64,000 nt of DNA from Candidatus Rokuibacteriota bacterium (GTDB lineage: Bacteria > Methylomirabilota > Methylomirabilia > Rokubacteriales > CSP1-6), in NCBI GenBank assembly GCA_003220345.1, contig QHSC01000080.1, positions 1-64,000 on the forward strand, read 5' to 3'. Shown one piece after another: positions 37,007-44,096 of this stretch (the stretch's first letter is position 1; every line of letters begins with the position of its first letter). Under the pieces are notes generated by a model. It was not told the DNA's origin. It searched no databases and saw only the letters and a program-made list of their open reading frames with translations. The translations under genes were made by a program, and so were the position numbers.

Positions 37007-37356
37007 CTCGCGGATCCTTTCCCGGTGATCTCATCCATGACAGCGAAGGCGTGGCGCACCGACTTCATGCTCACCGTCCCTCCCATGATCGCTCCCACGT
37101 CGAGGGTCTCGGCGATCTCCGCGGCGGTGGCGCCCAGGTGGAGGACCTCCTCCACGCGGTGCTCGATTCAGTCAAAGCAGTTCTGGACGACGGCCACGCT
37201 GAGGGCGGTCAGCTCCTTGTGCTTCTTGCTCAGGGCGCCGTCGGAGAACACGCGCTTGGAGAGCTCACTGACGGTGCCGGGCACCTGCATCGGGCTCTTG
37301 GCGATGAGACCGTTCAGCCGCTTCCGCTCCTGGTTCTTCTCGTGCAGGTGGATCAT
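37003..37356 (-). CDS. AhpD/carboxymuconolactone decarboxylase-like selenoprotein (TGA read as selenocysteine)
   Basis: Residues 1-62 run to NCFD; then TGA (37170-37168), then IEHRVEEVLHLGATAAEIAETLDVGAIMGGTVSMKSVRHAF, the normal continuation of the family, to a stop at 37003. TGA replaces the second cysteine of the redox CxxC, giving C60-x-x-U63. A SECIS-like hairpin follows: GTGGAG (37155-37150), loop GAGGTC, CTCCAC (37143-37138), with its loop 18 nt after TGA and G first. Both ends overlap neighbours by four bases (ATGA), which fits one 117-residue protein. AhpD-like proteins reduce peroxides or thiols. A frameshift is not needed; a sense-codon error at TGA cannot be fully excluded. Confidence 0.85.
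37138..37155 (-). promoter_or_regulatory. Bacterial SECIS-like hairpin
   Basis: A six-base-pair stem GTGGAG/CTCCAC with loop GAGGTC starts 13 nt after the in-frame TGA on the minus strand. Loop distance and a G at the loop start match general rules for bacterial SECIS elements, which recruit SelB with Sec-tRNA. Confidence 0.65.
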
Positions 37357-37871
37357 GTCGTCTCCTTTGGTGGCTCTCCCGTGAGCATGCGGGCGCGGGC
37401 CTCCGCGAGCCCCCGGAGCGCCAGCAGCAATCGTACCAGGCACTGCTGGACGAGGGCCGCGTCCTGGGCGGTGGGATCGGACATCCATTGTCGCGCCCAC
37501 TCGCGGCTCTCGGACTTCAGGCCGAGGGTCGGCGACAGCGCTTCGAGGCGCAGGAGGAGATCGTCGGCGGGCAGCCCCTGCGCGCGCAGGCGAGAGACCA
37601 CCGCCCCGCGCACCGCCGCGTTCCACATCCCGGTCAAGGCCTCGAGGAGCGCCGCGTAGCACGTCGTCTCGGGCTTCTGCCTCAGGTGCTCCACCACGGC
37701 GGCCACGAGCGGGTGAATGGCCGGCTCGCCGTCCTCGTCCACGCCCGCCAGGCCGGCCAGGAGAGGATCGCGTCCGGGCTCCTCCATGCGCTCCAGCAGC
37801 TCCACGAGCTCCCCCACCGATACGGCAGGCAGACCCGCGAGGCGCTCGAGGAGGGGGGCGTCGCCAGGCAC
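37353..37871 (-). CDS. Hypothetical protein coupled to the selenoprotein
   Basis: The 172-residue protein is not recognised. It is helical and leucine-rich, without signal peptide or membrane helix. Notable pieces are VSVGELVELLERMEEPGRDPLL, KPETTCYAALLEALTGMWNAAVRGAVVSRLRAQG and ALVQQCLVRLLLALRGLAEARARML. Its GTG start is at 37871 and its stop overlaps the selenoprotein ATG, so it is the first gene of a three-gene coupled operon with the AhpD-like selenoprotein and the PPOX protein. Confidence 0.65.
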   Translation of the reverse strand: MPGDAPLLERLAGLPAVSVGELVELLERMEEPGRDPLLAGLAGVDEDGEPAIHPLVAAVVEHLRQKPETTCYAALLEALTGMWNAAVRGAVVSRLRAQGLPADDLLLRLEALSPTLGLKSESREWARQWMSDPTAQDAALVQQCLVRLLLALRGLAEARARMLTGEPPKETT

Positions 37872-37886
37872 GATTAGGAAAGATTG

Positions 37887-37905
37887 CGCCGGCGAAGCCG
37901 GCGCT
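37887..37905 (-). terminator. Hairpin after the MFS transporter
   Basis: GCGCCGGC-TTC-GCCGGCGC on the minus strand is followed by AATCTTTCC. It lies about 50 bases downstream of the transporter stop and just before the GTG of the next gene. The U-tract is weak. Confidence 0.5.
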
Positions 37906-37956
37906 CGAAGCGAAATATTCTGGCTCGCGAGAGCATGGAGATCACTTAGACAGAGA

Positions 37957-39504
37957 CTAGTCGCCCGAGGGCGTGGCTGGCTCCTGCGCGGCGGCCAGCT
38001 CGTGAGCCTGCCCGGCGGGCACGAGGAAGGCCGAGGCCAGCGCGGCCACCGCGACCACGAGCCCCACGACGAAGACGCCGCCCACCGCGTGCGCCATGGC
38101 CGGGCGCATCTGGGCGAGCACGTCGGCCCCGAGGGCCACGCGGGTGATCGGATTGACGATGAGGTCGGGGTGGGCCACGGTCTCGCGCAGCCGGTCTTGA
38201 AGCTCGGCGGGGGCGGCGGCGAGCAGCCCCGACAGCTCCTGGTGAAGGCGCTGCGCCATGACCGAGCCCATCACCGCCACACCCACCGCGCCGCCGATGC
38301 TACGGAAGAAGCTGGTGAGCGAGGTGGCGGAGCCGAGCATCGAGCGGGGAACGGCATTCTGCACGGCGATGAGCATGGGCACGAACACGAGCCCCATGCC
38401 CACACCGGCCAGGCTGATGTCGCGCATGGCAATGCCCCGCGTGAGCCCTTCATTCCACCCCGCGAGGAGCACGAAGGCCGCGGTGAGCAACAGCATGCCC
38501 ACGAACACGATCGAGCGGTATCCCACGCGCAGCACGAGCCGCGCGGCAAGGACGGAGAAGACCACCCAGCCGATCACGAAGGGCACGAGCACGATACCGG
38601 CCTCGGTTGCGCTGGTGCCGGTGACCGCCTGCAGGAAGAGCGGCACGAACGTGATGGCGCCGAACATGGCCATGCCGGAGAGGAAGCCCGTCACCGAGGC
38701 GGCCCGGACCATGGGATTGGCGAAGAGGGCAAGAGGAACCACCGGCTCGGCAGCCCGCCGCTCGATCAGGACGAAGACGACGAGGAGCACCGCGGAGAGC
38801 CCGAGAAGGGCGAGCACCGAGGGTCTCCACCACGAGGCCCCGCGGCCTCCCTCGAGGAGCCCGACGAGAAGCGCGGAGATCACCGCTGCGAAGACGGCCG
38901 TACCCGCGTAGTCGAACGCAGAGGCACGCCGCTCCGATCGTTCGCTCGCCAGTCCCCATCGGATCGCCGCCATGGCGAGAAGGCCAAAGGGAAGATTGAT
39001 GTAGAACACCCAGCGCCAGGACACGGCGTCCGTGAGCACGCCCCCGATGACCGGTCCCACGAGGGAGGCGACGCCCCACACGCCCGAGAAGTACCCCTGC
39101 ATCTTGGCGCGACGCTCGAGCCCGTAGAGATCGGCGATGATGGTCATGCCGATGATGATCAGCGAGCCCGCCCCGAGTCCCTGGATGGCGCGGAAGGCGA
39201 TCAGCTGGGCCATGGTCTGCGACAGCCCCGAGAGCGCCGAGCCCACGAGAAACAGGCTGAGCCCCACCAGGTAGACGCGCCGGCGACCGTACTGGTCGGC
39301 CAACCGGCCCCAGAGCGGCATGGTCACCGTCGAAGCGAGGAGGAAGCCCGAGAAGGTCCAGGAGTAGATCCGGATTCCGCCCAGGCTCGCGATGACCGTG
39401 GGCATCGCCGTGGCGACGACCGTCGACTCCATGGCCGCGAGGAACATGGAGGCCATGACGCCGGCGACCACGAGCCTGCGGTGTGGCTCGCCGGGCGTGA
39501 CCAC
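37957..39504 (-). CDS. MFS drug efflux transporter, DHA2 (14-helix) family
   Basis: The 515-residue protein has 14 predicted membrane helices. MFS motif A is GRLADQYGRRRVYLVG, and the DHA2 opening VMASMFLAAMESTVVATAMPTVIASLGG matches EmrB/QacA-like proteins. It probably exports hydrophobic drugs or metabolites by proton antiport. No membrane-fusion partner lies nearby. The start GTG at 39504 was chosen because the longer reading from 39576 runs into the 200-bp palindromic repeat. Confidence 0.9.
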   Translation of the reverse strand: MVTPGEPHRRLVVAGVMASMFLAAMESTVVATAMPTVIASLGGIRIYSWTFSGFLLASTVTMPLWGRLADQYGRRRVYLVGLSLFLVGSALSGLSQTMAQLIAFRAIQGLGAGSLIIIGMTIIADLYGLERRAKMQGYFSGVWGVASLVGPVIGGVLTDAVSWRWVFYINLPFGLLAMAAIRWGLASERSERRASAFDYAGTAVFAAVISALLVGLLEGGRGASWWRPSVLALLGLSAVLLVVFVLIERRAAEPVVPLALFANPMVRAASVTGFLSGMAMFGAITFVPLFLQAVTGTSATEAGIVLVPFVIGWVVFSVLAARLVLRVGYRSIVFVGMLLLTAAFVLLAGWNEGLTRGIAMRDISLAGVGMGLVFVPMLIAVQNAVPRSMLGSATSLTSFFRSIGGAVGVAVMGSVMAQRLHQELSGLLAAAPAELQDRLRETVAHPDLIVNPITRVALGADVLAQMRPAMAHAVGGVFVVGLVVAVAALASAFLVPAGQAHELAAAQEPATPSGD

Positions 39505-39558
39505 TAGTGCGACTCCGACGGGCACTGGGAACAACTCGCGGATGACCGCAGAGTGCCG

Positions 39559-39762
39559 GGCCAAATGACGAGCCACATTAGCTCAGCTCTCGCCTCGGGG
39601 CTTCGCCCCTCAGCTCGAACTGCCACGTCCGAGGAAGGCAGCAACCCGAGGCGTACGTGGGTGTACGTTGAGGGCTGCTGCCGACCGAGAACGTGGCGTT
39701 TCGAGCTGAGCGGCTCCGCCGCGAGGGGAGGGCTGAGTAGATCTGGCGAAGTCAGTTGGCCC
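39559..39762. repeat. About 200-bp near-palindromic dispersed repeat, copy 2
   Basis: From GGCCAAATGACG to CAGTTGGCC the arms are reverse complements with few interruptions: TCAGCTCGAACTGCCACGT on the left answers ACGTGGCGTTTCGAGCTGA on the right. The centre has GAGGCGTACGTGGG and TGTACGTTGAGG. Copy 1 is at 8225-8425. It fills the gap between the DUF971 and MFS genes, in the same orientation as copy 1. Confidence 0.88.
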
Positions 39763-39766
39763 GGCA

Positions 39767-40093
39767 CTAGTGGCCTCCGGTGCACCCGGCGCAGCGGCAC
39801 AGGGCGCGGAGTGCGCGGAACGGGTAGAGGCTCTCGTGGCCGTCCGACCATGTCACGCGGAGGCCGTCGGGCTGCTTCTTGATGTCCTTGGGCCAGCCCA
39901 TGGCCTGGGTCAGCGCTGCTCCCGCCTCGATCGGGTGGGCGGGATCGTCGAGGCGCAGCCGCTCGAAGGGATAGATGCTCGCGTGGTTGTCGGCCCACGT
40001 GACTCCGAGCGCGTAGCGGCCGACCAGATGCACATCCTTGGGCTCGTCGGGATTCGGCTGGCCGAGGATGGGCAGGCTGACCTTGATGGCCAT
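39767..40093 (-). CDS. DUF971 (GBBH-like N-terminal) domain protein
   Basis: The 108-residue protein contains two related WxDxHxSxYPFxxLR segments: VTWADNHASIYPFERLRL (about residues 31-48) and VTWSDGHESLYPFRALRALCRCAGC (about residues 79-103). The second, with its cysteines, is the DUF971 pattern. Similar domains precede gamma-butyrobetaine hydroxylases and occur near iron-sulfur genes; the role here is unknown. The duplication suggests an internal repeat. Confidence 0.85.
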   Translation of the reverse strand: MAIKVSLPILGQPNPDEPKDVHLVGRYALGVTWADNHASIYPFERLRLDDPAHPIEAGAALTQAMGWPKDIKKQPDGLRVTWSDGHESLYPFRALRALCRCAGCTGGH

Positions 40094-40100
40094 GGCGCCC

Positions 40101-41009
40101 TCAGGCCGCCTTGAGGCGAAGCCGCTCGCCCGCCAGGAGATAATGCACGGCCACGTTCTGGTGCCGCCCCCAGGCGAGCGAGCGCTTGCGAATGGCCGCC
40201 TCGCTCAGCTCCCGGCCCCGACCGTAGAAGTGCTCGAAGGCCCGGCGCACGCCGAGATCGCCGGCGGCGCAGACATCACCGCGACCCAAGTGCCGGGCGA
40301 GGAACCATTCCGCCGTCCACCGCCCGAAGCCACGGACGGCCGTGAGGGTCTCGATCACCTCGTCGTTCGTGTTGCGGGCGAGGGCGTCGAGGTCCAGCTC
40401 GCCCGTGGCGACCCGACGGGCGAGACCAACGACGTACTCGGCCTTGCGGGTGGTGAACTGCATGCGGCGCAGCTCGCCCACGGGCGCGCGAGCGAGTCGC
40501 GATGCGCGCGGGAATCCGTACACGGTGTGAGGCCCGACCTTGACGGGCGTTCCGTAGCGCCGAACGAGACGCGCGCGCACGGTGAAGGCGAAGGCGAGAT
40601 TGATCTGCTGTGCGCACACGGAGCCCACGAGCATCTCGAATGGCCTCGGCTGGAGGGTGGGCCGGAGGCCGCGCAGGCGCGGGATGAGGGCGCTCAGCAC
40701 CGGGTCCGCGGAAGTCTCCCGGTAGAACCCCTCGATGTCCAGATCGAGACCGTAGAGGTGGCGCGCCTCGACGACAGCCGCATCGAGCACGCGCGCGCTC
40801 CGGGTGCCGGGAACGGACACGGACAGGCGCGCGCCGTCGACCGGGCCCGACCACCGCAGCTCGTAGCCATGCCAGCGCCCGGCCACTTCCACCGCGCGCA
40901 CGAGGGAGCCGCCGACCAGGCGATTGCACGGATCCTCGCCCCAGAGGTGAAAGCGTGCGAGGGTCTGCGCCGCGTCGAGCGGCCCGGGGACGACGATCTC
41001 CGTCTTCAT
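40101..41009 (-). CDS. DNA-3-methyladenine glycosylase II (AlkA type)
   Basis: The 302-residue protein has an N-terminal AlkA-like sheet domain and a HhH-GPD domain. FEMLVGSVCAQQINLAFAFTVRARLVRRYG and AVRGFGRWTAEWFLARHLGRGDVCAAGDLGVRRAF contain the helix-hairpin-helix and the catalytic aspartate (D in AAGDLG). It removes alkylated bases. Seven bases from the DUF971 gene. Confidence 0.9.
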   Translation of the reverse strand: MKTEIVVPGPLDAAQTLARFHLWGEDPCNRLVGGSLVRAVEVAGRWHGYELRWSGPVDGARLSVSVPGTRSARVLDAAVVEARHLYGLDLDIEGFYRETSADPVLSALIPRLRGLRPTLQPRPFEMLVGSVCAQQINLAFAFTVRARLVRRYGTPVKVGPHTVYGFPRASRLARAPVGELRRMQFTTRKAEYVVGLARRVATGELDLDALARNTNDEVIETLTAVRGFGRWTAEWFLARHLGRGDVCAAGDLGVRRAFEHFYGRGRELSEAAIRKRSLAWGRHQNVAVHYLLAGERLRLKAA

Positions 41010-41052
41010 GGCGGGCTCTCAGTCTACCAGAGCGGCGCCGGGGAAAGACCGG

Positions 41053-42027
41053 TCAGTGGCGAATATCGAAGAAGAGCGGGCCGGGCGGCACGGGCCCGCT
41101 GTCGTCCAGGCACTTGACCACGAAGTTCAGATCCACGATCTCTTCGGCGAACGGGCGCAACATCGCGCAGGCGGCCGACTCGGCCGGCAGGGGCACGAGG
41201 AGCTGCCGGACGCCATGCAGGCGCAGCACCCCTGCCAGATTCGTGAAAGCGTCGAGAGCCTCGCGGCCCTCGATCATCACGTCGAAGGCCTTGACCGCGC
41301 GAAAGGCGAACGGGTCGAGACCTCTGGCCGGTCTATCGTCCCACAGGGACAGCCAGGCCGTCCCTGTGCGCTCGCCCGCCGTCCAGCTTCCCGTATAGGC
41401 GCCATCGGGGGGCGGAGAGAAGAGCTCGCGCTCGAGGAACACGGGCACGAAGTGATGGGACTGCACGGCGGCCAGTCGCAGGCGCATCAGGTGCGGGTCG
41501 CGGTACAGGTCGAACTGGACCGCCCTCGGCGTCCCATCGGGCTCGAAGCGGGCAAGATCCAGCACGAGATAGTCGAAGCGCCCGATGGTCTGCCAGCCCA
41601 GAGACGTGACCATCTTCATGGACGGCGCATTGGAGGTCTTGATGAGACCCGTGAGGTAGCTGGCCCCCTGATCGATGGCCCACCGCTCGGCGGCCTCGAG
41701 CATGCCGGGTCCGAGGCGCCGTCGCTGCAGTCCCGGCAGGACGCGGGTATTAAAGGAGTAGGCGGTCTTGCGGTGACCGCCCGCCACCCGGACCTCGGTC
41801 ATGGCGACGCACTCGACCCCCACCACTACCCCGTCCTGCTCGACCACGAGGACCCGGGACGAAGGATAGGCGTCGGTACGAGCGAAGAAGTTCCGGCGCG
41901 CCTGAAGAAGCTCCGCGCCGGCGTTGGGGGCGGTGCCCTCGAGGGCTATGAGGGCCTCATGGTCTTCTTCGGTTGCCGCGCGCAGAACGATGTCCTGCAC
42001 AACCCTATTCAGGACCGTGTGCGACAT
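41053..42027 (-). CDS. GNAT family N-acetyltransferase
   Basis: The 324-residue protein has a GNAT domain in the first half: VLRAATEEDHEALIAL, VLPGLQRRRLGPGMLEAAERWAIDQGASYLTGLIKTSNAPSMKMVTSLGW, with the acetyl-CoA loop RRRLG. The second half has no recognised domain and may be a degenerate second GNAT fold, since RLHGVRQLLVPLPAESAACAMLRPFAEEI resembles the C-terminal strand and helices. The acceptor is unknown. Confidence 0.85.
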   Translation of the reverse strand: MSHTVLNRVVQDIVLRAATEEDHEALIALEGTAPNAGAELLQARRNFFARTDAYPSSRVLVVEQDGVVVGVECVAMTEVRVAGGHRKTAYSFNTRVLPGLQRRRLGPGMLEAAERWAIDQGASYLTGLIKTSNAPSMKMVTSLGWQTIGRFDYLVLDLARFEPDGTPRAVQFDLYRDPHLMRLRLAAVQSHHFVPVFLERELFSPPPDGAYTGSWTAGERTGTAWLSLWDDRPARGLDPFAFRAVKAFDVMIEGREALDAFTNLAGVLRLHGVRQLLVPLPAESAACAMLRPFAEEIVDLNFVVKCLDDSGPVPPGPLFFDIRH

Positions 42028-42186
42028 AGGCCCTCCTCCCCGGGCGGGGGGACACGTACTTCACCGGCCACGAGCGGCGCCATCGTACCGCACCGCGCAA
42101 ACCTCTGCCGGAGAAAGTGCGCTATTCCCGACCCTGCCCCGATCCTGGGCGGCGAGGCTTGCCTGGGCCCCACGGACCCAGCAACC

Positions 42187-42210
42187 GGCTGAAAAGGGCC
42201 CTTTTCAGCC
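42187..42210. terminator. Perfect 24-bp palindrome after the KimA-like gene
   Basis: GGCTGAAAAGGG joined to CCCTTTTCAGCC has no spacer. It lies two bases beyond the transporter stop and could be a terminator read in both directions or a protein-binding palindrome. There is no U-tract. Confidence 0.5.
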
Positions 42211-42212
42211 GC

Positions 42213-44033
42213 CTAATGGAGGTGGTAGGGGACGTCCGTCACCACGACATTCTTCCGGAAGAGCAGCGCGCCTTTGATCAGGAGCGCCGTCTGGTTGTGC
42301 AGGAGGTGCTGCCACCAGTGCTTGGGCACGAACTCGGGGATGACGATGGTGACCATGTGGTTGTCGCCGAGGGCGAGGAGATGGTTGAGGTACTCGAGAA
42401 AGGGCTGGAGGAGCGATCGATAGGGCGAGGAGAGGACGACGAGGGGCGCGCCCATGCCCCACTTGATCCACTTCTCCTCCAGGCGACGCGTCTTGTCCGG
42501 ATCGAGCTCGACGTAGACGCCCTTGACCGAGGGGGCCAGCGTCCGCGCGTACTGCAGGGCGTGGATGACGCCGCGATGGATGTCACCCACGAGCACGAGC
42601 ACGGTGTGCTCCAGGGGCGGCGGCCCCTCGTAGCCGTCGAGAGAGAGCTGCCCGGCCACATCGGCGTAGTGGCGATGGATGGCCATGAACATCACGACGA
42701 GGAGCGGGATCAGGAGCACCACGACCCAGGCGCCGTGGGTGAACTTGGTGGCCGTGATGACGAGAACGACCGCGCCCGTGGTGGTGGCGCCCACGGCATT
42801 GACCCACCAGCGCCAGCGCCAGCCCGGCTCGTGGCGCGCGAGCCAGCGACGGACCATGCTCGCCTGCGAGAGCGTGAAGGAGAGAAAGACTCCGACGGCA
42901 TAGAGCGGGATGAGTCCGTGAGTGCTGCCGCCGAAGATCACGAGGAGGAGCGCCGCCGTCCCCCCGAGGATGAGGATGCCGTTGGAGAAGACGAGGCGAT
43001 CCCCGCGCGAGCCGAACTGCCGCGGGAGGAAGCCGTCCCGGGCCAGGAAGAAGGACAATCGCGGGAAATCGGCGAAGGCCGTGTTGGCCGCGAGCACCAG
43101 GATGAGCATGGTGGCGCCCTGGATGAAGAAGTAGAAGAGGCTCTCCCCGAAGATCTGGCGGGCGAGCTGGGAGACGATGGTCTCCTCGACCATCGGAGTC
43201 AGATGGTAGTGCCGCGCCAGGAACGTGATGCCCATGAAGAGCGAGACGAGGATGACGCCGAGCCACCCGAGCACGATGCGGGCGTTCCTGGCTTCCGGAG
43301 GCTTGAAGGCGGGAATGCCGTCGGAGACGGCCTCCACGCCGGTGAGGGCCGCGCACCCCGAGGCGAAAGCCCGGAGGATGAGAAAGATGGTCAGGTCCTG
43401 CGCGGCGGGAGTGAACGGCCGCGTCGCCTGCGCGGCCACATCCCACGCCAACGCCCAGCGCACGAGCCCGTAGAGGATGAGGATGCCCGCGGCACCCACG
43501 AAGAGATAGGTGGGCAGCGCGAAGAGCTTGCCCGACTCGCGCAGGCCGCGGAGGTTGGCGAGGGTGATCGCCGCCACGAAGCCGACGCCGATGGCCACGC
43601 GATAGTCGAAGAGGGCAGGAACGGCCGAGGTGAGGGCGGCCACGCCGGCGGCCATGCTCACGGCGACGGTGAGCACGTAGTCGATGAGGAGCGCCCCCGC
43701 CGAGATGAGGCCGGGCAGCGTCCCCAGGTTGTCCTTGGTGACGATGTACGAGCCGCCGCCTTGCGGGTAGGCGAGGATGGTCTGGCGGTACGAGCTCACC
43801 ACCACCGCGATCAGGATGGCGATGGCCACGCCGATGGGGATGGACAGGTAGAGGGCCGCGCTGCCCGCGAGCACGAGGATGAGGAGGATTTCTTCCGTCG
43901 CGTAGGCCACGGAGGACAGCGCGTCGGAGGAGAATACCGCGAGCGCCGCGGTCTTGGAGAGCCGCTCGTGACGGGCCTGGGCCGTGGCCAGAGGGCTCCC
44001 GACCACGAGTTTCTTGAGCGCGTGGAGATTCAC
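42213..44033 (-). CDS. KimA-like APC-superfamily potassium transporter (first tandem copy)
   Basis: The 606-residue membrane protein has 12 predicted helices and a cytoplasmic domain of about 150 residues. SKTAALAVFSSDALSSVAYATEEILL is the YdaO/KimA signature, and GGGSYIV, VEAVSDGIPAFKPPEARNA and the soluble end (HTVLVLVGDIHRGVIHALQYARTL..VIPEFVPKHWWQHLLHNQTALLIKGAL) match. KimA is a high-affinity potassium/proton symporter inhibited by c-di-AMP in Bacillus. No c-di-AMP riboswitch is seen. Start GTG 44033 aligns with the paralogue; a TTG at 44081 is longer. Confidence 0.88.
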   Translation of the reverse strand: MNLHALKKLVVGSPLATAQARHERLSKTAALAVFSSDALSSVAYATEEILLILVLAGSAALYLSIPIGVAIAILIAVVVSSYRQTILAYPQGGGSYIVTKDNLGTLPGLISAGALLIDYVLTVAVSMAAGVAALTSAVPALFDYRVAIGVGFVAAITLANLRGLRESGKLFALPTYLFVGAAGILILYGLVRWALAWDVAAQATRPFTPAAQDLTIFLILRAFASGCAALTGVEAVSDGIPAFKPPEARNARIVLGWLGVILVSLFMGITFLARHYHLTPMVEETIVSQLARQIFGESLFYFFIQGATMLILVLAANTAFADFPRLSFFLARDGFLPRQFGSRGDRLVFSNGILILGGTAALLLVIFGGSTHGLIPLYAVGVFLSFTLSQASMVRRWLARHEPGWRWRWWVNAVGATTTGAVVLVITATKFTHGAWVVVLLIPLLVVMFMAIHRHYADVAGQLSLDGYEGPPPLEHTVLVLVGDIHRGVIHALQYARTLAPSVKGVYVELDPDKTRRLEEKWIKWGMGAPLVVLSSPYRSLLQPFLEYLNHLLALGDNHMVTIVIPEFVPKHWWQHLLHNQTALLIKGALLFRKNVVVTDVPYHLH

Positions 44034-44096
44034 CGGCGGTTCTCGGAGGCCTACCCTAGCCGCGGCCGCGGCGGCCGTCAAGCTTCAGGCGCTGGC

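Noticed and set aside
37003..37356. Frameshift or pseudogene explanation for the AhpD-like gene
   Set aside because: The frame is unbroken on both sides, the TGA is at a catalytic Cys position, a hairpin follows, and both neighbours are coupled by overlaps.
37168..37662. A 164-residue protein ending at the TGA of the AhpD-like gene
   Set aside because: Its first 100 residues are a shadow of the preceding gene. Only the part from 37356 is real, and it continues through TGA.
37887..37905. Palindrome as an insertion-sequence end
   Set aside because: There is no transposase, partner inverted repeat or target duplication. A terminator hairpin is simpler.
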